DNA of 17,497 nt from Burkholderiaceae bacterium (GCA_023253905.1 JALREG010000243.1:1-17497), one strand, 5' to 3'; positions 1-7,632 are shown, counted from the first letter of the stretch. Notes: generated from the letters alone by a model not told the origin. Made by a program: numbers and translations.

Positions 1-60
1 GACGGAAACCTGAACGTACGATCCGCCGGCGTCCTCGATTTATTCGGATCGGCAGCATGA
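1..60 (+). CDS. 3' end of upstream Tad-operon gene (possibly the TadA/CpaF ATPase), partial
   Basis: Frame 1 is open from the window edge to a TGA at 58-60 and encodes 19 residues ending in LDLFGSAA. The stop overlaps the ATG of tadB in an ATGA, the typical join of cotranscribed, translationally coupled genes. In Tad loci the gene before tadB is usually tadA/cpaF, the secretion ATPase that powers Flp pilus assembly, so that identity is inferred from position. The visible tail carries no diagnostic motif, so another Tad gene cannot be excluded. Confidence 0.55.
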   Translation, partial: DGNLNVRSAGVLDLFGSAA

Positions 61-908
61 GTGCACACACCTTCCTGATGATCGCAGTGGTGGCATCGGC
101 GCTTGCCCTCTTTGCTGTCATTGCCGCGCTTGGGACAGCCCTATTCGGGCAGCAGCGCGCGGGTTTCAACCGCCGAGTCGAGCGGCAGCTGCGCGATCTC
201 TTCATTACGATCAACCCGGCCAAACTCTGGATGCTCCAGTGCGTGGGTGCACTTACTGTCGCAGTGTTGGCTGCGATCATCACCTGGAATCCCATGATGG
301 TCGGGCTGGCGGCACTGCTCGCCATGACACTGCCTCACTTTGCCATTGTGAGGCTGCAACACCTTCGGCGGCAGAAGCTGCGCCGACAGATTCCTGACAT
401 GCTGATGCTGATCGCCGGTGCGCTTCGCTCGGGAAGCGGGTTGTCGGTGGCTCTATCGCGAACGGCGGGCGTCAGCCCCGCGCCTGCCCGGCAGCACCTC
501 GAGTGGTTGCTGGGTGATCTGAAATTGGGAACCTCGCTTGCCGATGCGCTCGCGGCGTTTGAGCGGCGCGCGGCGGCGGAAGAAGCTACGCTGATGGCCA
601 CAGCCATCCGGGTCGGTGCCGAGACGGGCGGGCCGCTTGCGCGAACGCTTGAATCGCTGGCTGATTCCGTTCGGAAGCGGCTGGCACTCGAATCACGAAT
701 CCGCGCGCTCACAGCCCAGGGCCGCCTTCAGGCCTGGATCATGGCGCTGCTGCCGGCGCTGGTGCTGGCCTTGCTGGCGCTGGTCGACCCACCATCATTC
801 GCCGAAATCACGATGACGCGTGGCGGTCGCATCGTGCTGGTTGCGGTGTTGGTCGCCCAGGTGGTCGGATTCCGCCTGGTGCGACGAATTGTGACGATCG
901 AGGTGTAG
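57..908 (+). CDS. tadB: Tad pilus inner-membrane platform protein TadB (T2SS F domain)
   Basis: This 283-residue membrane protein fits TadB, one of two paralogous platform proteins that, with TadC and the TadA ATPase, form the inner-membrane motor of the Flp/Tad pilus. Hydrophobic segments lie near residues 6-30, 58-76 and 80-98. A cytoplasmic GspF-like helical domain spans about 110-225 (QIPDMLMLIAGALRSGSGL, then IRVGAETGGPLARTLESLA), followed by membrane segments near 227-244 and 258-275. Length and layout are normal for TadB. The ATG overlaps the preceding stop, and the next gene starts 2 bases after its TAG. I see no strong Shine-Dalgarno before position 57, consistent with coupling to the upstream gene. 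The family call is firm; B versus C is decided mainly by order. Confidence 0.9.
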   Translation: MSAHTFLMIAVVASALALFAVIAALGTALFGQQRAGFNRRVERQLRDLFITINPAKLWMLQCVGALTVAVLAAIITWNPMMVGLAALLAMTLPHFAIVRLQHLRRQKLRRQIPDMLMLIAGALRSGSGLSVALSRTAGVSPAPARQHLEWLLGDLKLGTSLADALAAFERRAAAEEATLMATAIRVGAETGGPLARTLESLADSVRKRLALESRIRALTAQGRLQAWIMALLPALVLALLALVDPPSFAEITMTRGGRIVLVAVLVAQVVGFRLVRRIVTIEV

Positions 909-910
909 CC

Positions 911-1795
911 ATGAGCGCCATACCTGCCCCGCTCCTTCTTCTGTTCGCGTGCTCGGCGGTGTTGGTCGTCATTTTTATCGCAGAGGTGATTCGACAACTG
1001 CCCACTGACCCGACCGCCCGGCGTGAACGTCTGCCCCTGGCCTGGCGCGCTGCATGGCCGCTCTTGCTCGCACTCGGCGCAGTGATTCGCCCTGTAATGT
1101 CAGTGCGACTGTTTCGATCGATCCAGCAACGTCTGGCCCGAGCGGGCCTGGATCAGGTGATCGCCCCGCAGCATATGATCGCCGCTCAGTGTCTGGCGGC
1201 CGGCCTCGCAGGTTCGATTACGCTCTCTTTGGGTAGCTTGGGCATATCGATCCCCGGTTGGACATTGCCGGTTGTGTTGGCCTTGGCGATTGCCTGGCCT
1301 TTGATCTGGCTGCGCGAGTCGGTGGTCCGGCGAGGCGAAAGCCTTCTCAGGCAGTTGCCATTCCTGATCGATCTGCTTGCCATGTCGGTCGAATCGGGGT
1401 TGCCTCTTGCAGCAGCCCTGCCACAGGCGGTCGAGCGCTTGCCAGCGGGGGCGTTACGCGATGAATGTCGGCGGCTGATGCGTGATGTGAAGGCCGGAAT
1501 GCCCCGAGACGAGGCACTCCGCACGTTGGCGGCGCGGCTCGAGCTCGCCGCTGTCACTCAGTTCACGCTCGCGGTGTCAGCCGCTCAGCGCGACGGAGGC
1601 ACCATTGTTCAGACGCTGCGCGCCCAAGCCGAGCAGCAGCGAACCGACCGCTTTACGCGGGCCGAACACCGCGCGGCGCAGGCACCCGTCCGTGTTTTGT
1701 TTCCCCTGGTGGTGTTCATTTTTCCTGGGACGCTTGCAGTGGTGCTGTATCCCGTCATCAGCCGCATGTTCAGTGAGGTGGGCAGATGGCAGTGA
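911..1795 (+). CDS. tadC: Tad pilus inner-membrane platform protein TadC (T2SS F domain)
   Basis: The 294-residue product is the second Tad platform protein, thought to pair with TadB to couple ATPase motion to pilin extrusion. Hydrophobic segments lie near residues 6-26, 46-62, 88-110 and 115-135. The GspF-type domain begins about residue 147 (RQLPFLIDLLAMSVESGLPL) and continues through LMRDVKAGMPRDEALRTLA and VSAAQRDGGTIVQTLRAQAE to about 255, ending in a C-terminal membrane segment near 262-284 with the characteristic LFPLVVFIFPGT. A Shine-Dalgarno-like GAGGTG at 900-905 sits 5 bases before the ATG. The 3' end overlaps the DUF192 gene by 10 bases, so expression of the two should be linked. 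Confidence 0.9.
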   Translation: MSAIPAPLLLLFACSAVLVVIFIAEVIRQLPTDPTARRERLPLAWRAAWPLLLALGAVIRPVMSVRLFRSIQQRLARAGLDQVIAPQHMIAAQCLAAGLAGSITLSLGSLGISIPGWTLPVVLALAIAWPLIWLRESVVRRGESLLRQLPFLIDLLAMSVESGLPLAAALPQAVERLPAGALRDECRRLMRDVKAGMPRDEALRTLAARLELAAVTQFTLAVSAAQRDGGTIVQTLRAQAEQQRTDRFTRAEHRAAQAPVRVLFPLVVFIFPGTLAVVLYPVISRMFSEVGRWQ

Positions 1796-2163
1796 AAGCC
1801 GAAGTACCGCTGACACGTCTCCATCTGCGGCGTGCGCGCGGGTTTCTTGGGCGCCTTGTCGGTCTGCTTGGGCGCAGTCGAATGGGGTATGACGAGGCCT
1901 TTCTCATCGAACACTGCGCAGCGATTCACACCATCGGCATGCGGATGCCGATTGACGTTGTGTTCCTGTCAGCGCACGGCGTTGTGATCAACATCTACAA
2001 CTGTGTTCGGCCCGGCCGGGTGCTTCGATGCCCGGACGCTGCGCACGTCCTCGAACTCGCTGCAGGTGCGGCTGCTCAACTTATTCTCCGACCCGGCGTC
2101 ACGGTGGCGTTCGGTCCGGCCACGCTTTGCATTGAATTCACCGAGAGGGAGTTCCCATCATGA
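1786..2163 (+). CDS. DUF192 family protein embedded in the Tad operon
   Basis: This 125-residue protein carries the DUF192 signature: an N-terminal RARGFLGRLVGLLGR segment, then the core CAAIHTIGMRMPIDVVFL at about residues 44-61, a short strand-rich stretch, and a late HVLELAAGAA helix at 87-96. DUF192 proteins are small beta-rich domains of unknown function. Many relatives have a signal peptide; none is visible here, so this one is probably cytoplasmic. GAGGTG at 1775-1780, inside tadC, gives a good ribosome site 5 bases before the ATG. The gene overlaps tadC by 10 bases and the following lipoprotein gene by 4 (ATGA), so it is cotranscribed with the pilus genes. That suggests a Tad-linked role but does not prove one. 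Confidence 0.88.
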   Translation: MAVKAEVPLTRLHLRRARGFLGRLVGLLGRSRMGYDEAFLIEHCAAIHTIGMRMPIDVVFLSAHGVVINIYNCVRPGRVLRCPDAAHVLELAAGAAAQLILRPGVTVAFGPATLCIEFTEREFPS

Positions 2164-3158
2164 ATCACTTACGCCATGTTGGTGCGCTGCGGGCGGGGCT
2201 GGCACTCTCGCTCATTCTTCTCGGTGGGTGCGCTTCGATCGATCCCGATGGAGAATGGCGGGGTACGCCGGAGGCCCGTCTTCGAGCCTGCCAGGCGATG
2301 TTCGGACCCGCAGCACTATCGGTACGCGAGCAGATTGCCGCAGCCACCGGGACGACGAGCGGTGCGGCGATCGGGGCGGGGCTGGGCAGTGCCCTCGCGC
2401 CGCCCGCTGCTGTGGCTGCCGGCGCGCACTGCTCGGGACCCCGCCCTGATGGGGTGTCCGTGGCGCCGAACAGCGGATCGCCCGGTGGTGGTCGGGGCCC
2501 GCAGATCACCAGCCCGGAGGCAGTCGAACATGTGCTCGGAGAGTCTGAGCGGGCGTATTCCGAATCGCGCTATCAGGAAACCATTCAGCTTCTCGAAGCG
2601 GTGCTGGCGGACCAACCCCATCATGCCCGCGCTTGGCTCCGGCAGGCTAACGCGCTTCACCGGCTCGACCGGCGCGATGAGGCGGCGCTCGCTTATCGGC
2701 GCGCCTCAGACCTTTCCTCGAAGCGGCTCGCGCAGGCGCGCTCGCCGGATCCCGAATCGGCCGACGTATTGTCCAAGGCCAGTGCAAACCTGGCGATCCT
2801 GGGCATTGAGCAGGCCAGACAGGCGCTTGATGCGCTGGGCCCAGCAGACAGCAACCCGGTGGCCGCCGCGCATCGCCAGCGAATCGAGGCTGCGCTGCGG
2901 GCGGTGATCGGGTCGGGGGGCGAGGGCTCGCCGCCGAGATCCTCGATCGCGCCCCGATCCTTGTCGGTAGCGGCGACCGACAAGCAGTTGGCAACACCAG
3001 TATCCGTTTCGGCGATATCGACGCCGTTACCAATCGGTGCACGTGCCGCTGAGTCGGTGCTGATGGTTGATACCTTGAGCGCTAAGCACCCGCCCACAAC
3101 GGTCTCCTCGGGCCCGGCTGCGGGTGTTGAAATGATCCGGGGACTGACCGGGCGATGA
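2160..3158 (+). CDS. Tad-associated TPR lipoprotein (TadD-like in position and fold)
   Basis: The 332-residue product begins with a clear lipoprotein signal: basic N-region, hydrophobic LALSLILLGG and lipobox LGGC with Cys24. Ala at +2 predicts outer-membrane sorting. Residues about 62-93 are rich in Ala and Gly and resemble a glycine zipper (SGAAIGAGLGSALAPP). A tetratricopeptide region follows at about 120-185 (YSESRYQETIQLLEAVLADQ, then ARAWLRQANALHRLDRRDEA), with further helices to 250. The last 80 residues are low complexity, rich in Pro, Ser and Ala. TadD, a TPR lipoprotein needed for Tad pilus biogenesis, is the closest known role, but identity with TadD is inference. A purine-rich GAGAGGGAG at 2143-2151 precedes the ATG by 8 bases. 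The ends overlap both neighbours by ATGA junctions. Confidence 0.75.
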   Translation: MNHLRHVGALRAGLALSLILLGGCASIDPDGEWRGTPEARLRACQAMFGPAALSVREQIAAATGTTSGAAIGAGLGSALAPPAAVAAGAHCSGPRPDGVSVAPNSGSPGGGRGPQITSPEAVEHVLGESERAYSESRYQETIQLLEAVLADQPHHARAWLRQANALHRLDRRDEAALAYRRASDLSSKRLAQARSPDPESADVLSKASANLAILGIEQARQALDALGPADSNPVAAAHRQRIEAALRAVIGSGGEGSPPRSSIAPRSLSVAATDKQLATPVSVSAISTPLPIGARAAESVLMVDTLSAKHPPTTVSSGPAAGVEMIRGLTGR

Positions 3159-4465
3159 GCGTTGTATCCCCCATGCTCGGTCCAGCTCACGGTCGTTGGT
3201 CGCGGGATTCGGCGGTACGCACGCCGGGTGGCCTTGACCGTGGCCGATCGCGCGCGCCGCAAAATGGAGCTGGTGCAGTTGAATTCCTGGTAGCGGTACC
3301 GGCCATGCTGCTGCTTGGACTTCTGATCTGGCAGTGGGCTTTGGTCATGCAATCCCGCGCCATTATTGACTTTGCCGTGAGGGAGGGGGCGCGTTCCGGG
3401 GCGCTCGGTCATGCGGCGCCCGAGGCGATTGAACGGGGAATTGTTTCCGGCCTGACACCGCTTTGGGTCAGCAACACCGATCTGACAGGGCCCGCGTCGG
3501 CTCTGCCTGCCTCGGCGGCTCGGTTTGGCGTCGCGGTGCGCGAAGGCTGGCTCGCCTGGCGGCAGTTGTCGCCCACCCGGGAAAGCTTTGCAGATTGGGG
3601 AACCCCCGCCGCAGCGGGCGTTCGCTCTGTGGCAGCGGATGCTGCGCTAGAAATCCCCCTTGACAATCCAGCGCTTCGATCACGCCATGGGGTGCCGCTG
3701 CCCGTCGCGGGTCGCACCGGTGGCGACATGGAGTTCGCGCCGATGGCATCCGCTTTGGTTTCGGCCGGTACGGCCGCCTCTGGCTCAATCGGTGCATCCG
3801 GCTCGGGTTTGCCGACGGCGGAGCCGGTTGGTCCGGCTTCAGGGCAAACCTTTCGCGAAGCCGGCGTTCTGAGATTGGAACTCTCGGTCGGAGTACCGCT
3901 GCATGTCCCACTCGCGGGGCGATTCATCAGCTGGGCCGCACGGATATTGAGCGGCTGCGAAGCCGGCGAACGCCCGTATCTGGGCGCGCTCAGGTTCGAT
4001 GGACCGAGGGCGGCTGAGTCGGCCCCGGCCGGGCCGGATGGTGCAGCGTCAAAGCGCGGGCTCCGTGGCGACCAGACCCCCGCATGTGCCCAGTTCAGCG
4101 GTCTCGATCACAGCGGCCGCGTTCTTCCGCGCCTGCCTGTGAAGGTCGTGGGCGAAGCAAGAATGCAATCGGCAGCGCGTCTCTCGGCCCGCACACCCAG
4201 CGGTGCGGGCGCAAAGCGCTTTGGGGGCGCGGGTCTGTCAATGTCGGTCGCTTCTGAGAATGGTTGGCAAAACCCGCCGCAAGGGGCGCCAGGCGGGGCC
4301 GATGATTTGCCGGCCGGGCTTGCCGCTGTGCCGCCCGGGATCGCCGCCGCGACCGACTCGTCGGCTCCCCAATCAATCAGAGCCGACCGTCCACCCGGCT
4401 TTCTGCAAATTGGCGGAGAACGCGAAATCTGGGTACCCGGTGCGTGCGGCCTCTCGCCATCCTGA
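3155..4465 (+). CDS. Long TadE-like pseudopilin with low-complexity C-terminal region
   Basis: The 436-residue product has a basic N-terminal leader and then NGAGAVEF at residues 37-44. Cleavage after Gly38 would put Glu at +5 and Phe at +6, the G/xxxxEF pattern processed by Tad prepilin peptidases. One membrane helix follows (about 45-67), then the TadE-typical QSRAIIDFAVREGARSGALG. Minor pseudopilins of this type are thought to act in pilus initiation or at the tip. Typical TadE/F are about 150-200 residues, so this is more than twice as long and lacks an obvious von Willebrand domain of the TadG kind. Two conserved-looking patches remain (VLRLELSVGVPLHVPLAGRF at 238-257; PVKVVGEARMQSAAR at 328-342), separated by Gly/Ala/Ser/Pro-rich stretches. 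Cysteines are at 268, 311 and 431. The start overlaps the lipoprotein stop (ATGA). Confidence 0.72.
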   Translation: MSVVSPMLGPAHGRWSRDSAVRTPGGLDRGRSRAPQNGAGAVEFLVAVPAMLLLGLLIWQWALVMQSRAIIDFAVREGARSGALGHAAPEAIERGIVSGLTPLWVSNTDLTGPASALPASAARFGVAVREGWLAWRQLSPTRESFADWGTPAAAGVRSVAADAALEIPLDNPALRSRHGVPLPVAGRTGGDMEFAPMASALVSAGTAASGSIGASGSGLPTAEPVGPASGQTFREAGVLRLELSVGVPLHVPLAGRFISWAARILSGCEAGERPYLGALRFDGPRAAESAPAGPDGAASKRGLRGDQTPACAQFSGLDHSGRVLPRLPVKVVGEARMQSAARLSARTPSGAGAKRFGGAGLSMSVASENGWQNPPQGAPGGADDLPAGLAAVPPGIAAATDSSAPQSIRADRPPGFLQIGGEREIWVPGACGLSPS

Positions 4466-4482
4466 CCCTCAATTTATCCGGG

Positions 4483-4502
4483 CGAACGCTGCGCTACGTT
4501 CG
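4483..4502. terminator. Weak hairpin between the convergent TadE-like gene and mtfA
   Basis: The 54-base gap between the two converging genes contains CGAACG at 4483-4488 and its complement CGTTCG at 4497-4502, with an 8-base loop. An alternative pairing GCGAA/TTCGC (4482-4486 with 4504-4508) overlaps it. There is no T tract on either strand, so it is at best a modest or factor-assisted terminator, and chance is possible. Confidence 0.25.
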
Positions 4503-4519
4503 ATTCGCTATCAGGCCGG

Positions 4520-5344
4520 TCAGGGGCTTAGCGCGTCGTGGCGAGCGGGGTTGGCCTCCCAGCCGAAGTAGTGGCTGAACATGGCGTAAAGATCCGGGAA
4601 AGCGTGGGCGATGGTTTCGGGCATTGTGAAAAACGCCTCGGACGCCACGGCGAAAAACTCAGCGAGATCGGTGGCTGCGTAGGCGTCAAGCGGCAACTGC
4701 GCGTAGAAGGCATCGGCGGCCTCAGACTCTGGGTCGACATCAATTGGAATGGCGGCTTCAACCTCCTCGAGCATCTCGCAGAACTGCTCGTAGGCAGCCT
4801 CCATCCGCTGGGCCCAGCGTGCGCGGGCAGCGGCAGGAAGTGGCGGAATCCCGTCCGCCTCACCGTCCATCATGTCCAGCTTATGGACAAACTCATGAAT
4901 GACCACCGAGAGCCCCGGCGCGCCCATGGCGGGGTCCACATCGGGCCATGCCAGTACCACCGGCCCGCCGGGCATGGTCTCGCCCGATAACTCTTCAACC
5001 GACTCATGAACCACGCCGCTGTCGTCGACGTGCGATCGCGGTGTGATGAAACGATCGGGATAGACGATGATCTCAACGAAATCATCGTAGGGGCCAAGGC
5101 CCATCCGCAGGACCGGCAGACATGCCTGGAGTGCGATTGCCGCGCGAACGGCATCGGTGATGGCAAACCCATGTGTGCCCGTGAACTGTTTTCGGGCCGC
5201 GAACCCGTCGGCGAGATCGAACAGGCGTTCGCGCGCCGCAGGCGTGAAAGCCTCAAGGAAGGGCATTTGGGCAGCGCACGCTTCCCAGACCTCGCGGTGG
5301 ATGCCTGGTTTTTTTGCGGGGCGAGTGAACCAACGTGTCAGCAT
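4520..5344 (-). CDS. mtfA: MtfA-type zinc-dependent peptidase (M90 family)
   Basis: The 274-residue product matches MtfA, a cytoplasmic zinc metallopeptidase. In E. coli it binds the repressor Mlc and so affects glucose phosphotransferase expression; whether that partner exists here is unknown. The zinc site is visible as HEFVH at residues 150-154, with a likely third ligand Glu229 in AEFFAV. The block DGIPPLP and the C-terminal PDLYAMFSHYFGW also fit the family. The length matches the 265-residue E. coli protein if translation starts at the ATG complementary to 5342-5344 (MLTRWFTRPAKKPG). A longer reading to 5422 would run across the relA start and adds unrelated residues, so I reject it. 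No strong Shine-Dalgarno is visible. It is divergent from relA and convergent with the Tad operon. Confidence 0.88.
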   Translation of the reverse strand: MLTRWFTRPAKKPGIHREVWEACAAQMPFLEAFTPAARERLFDLADGFAARKQFTGTHGFAITDAVRAAIALQACLPVLRMGLGPYDDFVEIIVYPDRFITPRSHVDDSGVVHESVEELSGETMPGGPVVLAWPDVDPAMGAPGLSVVIHEFVHKLDMMDGEADGIPPLPAAARARWAQRMEAAYEQFCEMLEEVEAAIPIDVDPESEAADAFYAQLPLDAYAATDLAEFFAVASEAFFTMPETIAHAFPDLYAMFSHYFGWEANPARHDALSP

Positions 5345-5412
5345 GGGCCGAGAGTCTAATGCCAGTCCGGCGCATCCACCTTGACGCCTGAACGTGGCAT
5401 CCTGTTTCCGGT
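5345..5412. promoter_or_regulatory. Divergent mtfA-relA intergenic region
   Basis: These 68 bases must hold the start signals of both genes unless promoters lie inside the coding regions. TTGACG at 5381-5386 resembles a -35 box reading toward relA, but the best -10 at the right distance (TGTTTC, 5403-5408) is poor and would start transcription at about the relA ATG. Toward mtfA I see only weak elements around TTAGAC. Neither start codon has a clear Shine-Dalgarno. The region is annotated by position; no specific box is trusted. Confidence 0.3.
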
Positions 5413-7632
5413 ATGACAACACGCCCTGAACCAGGCGCGCCGCAGTCCATCGACGTTGCCGCTGATGCCGCCGCGCACGCGAGCCTTCTCTCGCGGGCGA
5501 GGGCGCTCGCGCGGGCGCTCATCAAGGCTGATGCCCTGAGCGATGGCTTACCGGTGATCGCACATGCCGAGGGCGTAGAGGCCATCCTCGCCGACCTCGG
5601 TGTCGATGAAACCGCGCAGGCTGCCGGCTGGCTTGTCCGCCCCGCTGAGCTCTGGCCGGTATCGGCGATTGCAAGGGACTTCGATCCGGTGCTCGCCCAT
5701 CTGGTTGAGCGTATTCGGCAACTGGTGCGGCTGAGCGCTGGCGGCGGCTTGGCGAGTGCAGCGCAGGCGCAGCATGAAATGCTTCGCCGCATGATGCTCG
5801 CGATGGCTGATGACATCCGCGTTGTGCTGCTGTCGCTTGCTTCCCGCCTCCAAACGCTGCGACTTTGCGCGCGTAGCGGTCAGGTGCCAGATCGTGCGGT
5901 GAGTCGCGAAACCCTCGATGTGCTGGCCCCACTCGCGAATCGCCTTGGCCTCTGGCAGATCAAGTGGGAGATGGAGGATCTCGCTTTTCGCTTTCTTGAG
6001 CCCGAGACGTACCGGTTGCTCGCCGCTCAGCTGGAGGAAAAGCGCACAGCCCGCGAGGCCTTCGTCAAAGCGGCGGTGGCTCGACTGTCGAGTGCGCTGT
6101 CTGCGCAAGGCTTGAGCGCGCAGGTGAGTGGCCGGCCCAAGCATCTGTACAGCATTCATCTGAAGATGCAGAACAAGCGGCGTGACCTCGATACGATTCA
6201 GGACCTGCGTGGTCTACGGGTGATCGTAGAGAGTGTGGCCCACTGCTATCAGGCGCTTGATCAGGTGCACAGCCTCTGGACGCCGATCGCCTCCGAGTAT
6301 GACGACTACATTGCGCGCCCCAAGCCGAACGGTTACCGGTCTCTCCATACAGTGGTGGTGGCCGAGGACGGGTTACCTCTGGAGGTTCAGATCCGCACCG
6401 CCGACATGCACCGGTTCGCGGAGTACGGGGTGGCCTCGCACTGGCGCTACAAAGAGGCGGGGCGCACCGGGTCGGTATCGCCGTCGGTTACTGTCGAGCG
6501 AAGCATCGACTGGGTGCGGCAGCTGCTTGCCTGGCAGCGCGAGGTGGGCCAGGCGCTCGGTGGCGCTGGGGTCGAAGCCGCGCAGCCCGAGCTTGCGTTG
6601 ATCTATGCGCTCACGCCTCAGGGACGGGTGATCGAGCTTCCCGCAGGGTCGACCGCAGTCGATTTTGCTTATCACGTTCATACCGGTCTCGGTCACCGCT
6701 GCCGCGGCGCAAGGGTCGATGGTCAGTTGATTCCGCTTAATCGGCCGCTCCAAAGCGGTCAGACCGTTGAGATTGTTGCAGCCAAGGAGGGCAGTGCAGA
6801 GGGGCCGTCGCGCGACTGGCTGAATCCTTCGCTTGGCTATGTGGCCAGCCCGCGCGCGCGCGGCAAGGTGCGTCAGTGGTTCAACGCCCTCGAGCTGGCC
6901 CGCGATGCTGCGGGAGGGCGCGAGCGCATTGAGCGGGTGTTGCAGAGGGAGGGCAGCACCGCCCTGTCATTTGAGGAGTTGGCGCGCAGGCTTGGCGAAC
7001 CCGATCCGATGGCGATGTTTGTGGCGGTCGCGCGTGAGGAGATCGGTCCGCGTCAGCTTGAAGAGGCGGTACGGGGCGCTGTCGATGATGCGCCCGCGCC
7101 AACCGAGCCCGAGCTGATGCAGCGGCTGACTCGCCCCGCAACCAGCGCAAGCCCGCAGCGCGCCGGGTCGGTGCTGGTGGTGGGCATGGACTCACTCATG
7201 AACCAGTTGGCCCGATGCTGTCGTCCGCTGCCTCCCGATCCCGTGTCAGGTTTTGTGACGCGGGGACGCGGCGTTTCCGTCCACCGGACCGATTGTCCGA
7301 CCTTTTCCCGGCTGGCCCGGGAGGCACCGGAGCGGGTGATCGATACCAGCTGGGATCCGCGCGCGCTCAAAGCGGGTGGCGCGTCCGATCAGCGCCGTTT
7401 TCCCGTTGAGATCGAGCTGCGCGCGAATGACCGGCAGGGGTTGCTACGCGACGTATCCGATGTGTTTGCGAGGGATCGGCTGAATGTCACCGCGGTCAAC
7501 ACCCTCAGCCGTCAGCAGCAGGCGCTGATGCGGTTCACGATCGAGGCCTCTGACGCGGCGCAGCTCGAGCGAACGCTGGTTGCCTTGAGGCGGGTGGCTG
7601 GGGTCATGGACGCGCGCCGGCGGATGGGCTGA
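5413..7632 (+). CDS. relA: GTP pyrophosphokinase RelA ((p)ppGpp synthetase I)
   Basis: The 739-residue protein has the full RelA/SpoT layout and makes (p)ppGpp from ATP and GDP/GTP when ribosomes stall on uncharged tRNA. The N-terminal hydrolase region (about 20-200) is decayed: the HD metal motif is absent, and SLASRLQTL (141-149) stands where active enzymes have KLADRLHNM. The synthetase domain (about 235-350) is intact: RPKHLYSIHLKMQNK, then EYDDY at 295-299 (the acidic EXDD motif of synthetase-only enzymes), RPKPNGYRSLHT and EVQIRT. A TGS domain spans about 396-458, with His428 in GHRC, the equivalent of the tRNA-end-contacting histidine. The Cys/His domain holds C602, C603, H624 and C628. 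The ACT/RRM domain is at about 664-735. Start at the ATG 5413 is assumed; no clear ribosome site precedes it and no Met follows soon. Confidence 0.96.
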   Translation: MTTRPEPGAPQSIDVAADAAAHASLLSRARALARALIKADALSDGLPVIAHAEGVEAILADLGVDETAQAAGWLVRPAELWPVSAIARDFDPVLAHLVERIRQLVRLSAGGGLASAAQAQHEMLRRMMLAMADDIRVVLLSLASRLQTLRLCARSGQVPDRAVSRETLDVLAPLANRLGLWQIKWEMEDLAFRFLEPETYRLLAAQLEEKRTAREAFVKAAVARLSSALSAQGLSAQVSGRPKHLYSIHLKMQNKRRDLDTIQDLRGLRVIVESVAHCYQALDQVHSLWTPIASEYDDYIARPKPNGYRSLHTVVVAEDGLPLEVQIRTADMHRFAEYGVASHWRYKEAGRTGSVSPSVTVERSIDWVRQLLAWQREVGQALGGAGVEAAQPELALIYALTPQGRVIELPAGSTAVDFAYHVHTGLGHRCRGARVDGQLIPLNRPLQSGQTVEIVAAKEGSAEGPSRDWLNPSLGYVASPRARGKVRQWFNALELARDAAGGRERIERVLQREGSTALSFEELARRLGEPDPMAMFVAVAREEIGPRQLEEAVRGAVDDAPAPTEPELMQRLTRPATSASPQRAGSVLVVGMDSLMNQLARCCRPLPPDPVSGFVTRGRGVSVHRTDCPTFSRLAREAPERVIDTSWDPRALKAGGASDQRRFPVEIELRANDRQGLLRDVSDVFARDRLNVTAVNTLSRQQQALMRFTIEASDAAQLERTLVALRRVAGVMDARRRMG

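Noticed and set aside
2693..3412. A 239-codon open frame on the minus strand opposite the lipoprotein and TadE-like genes
   Set aside because: The sense strand encodes a lipobox, TPRs and a prepilin site in a continuous operon; the antisense product is Arg/Pro/Ser-rich shadow sequence.
5381..5408. TTGACG as a relA -35 box with TGTTTC as -10
   Set aside because: The -10 match is poor and the start point would coincide with the initiation codon; kept only as a question in the findings, not as a called promoter.
5345..5422. An extension of mtfA to 300 residues
   Set aside because: It would overlap the relA start on the opposite strand and adds nonfamily residues before MLTRWF.
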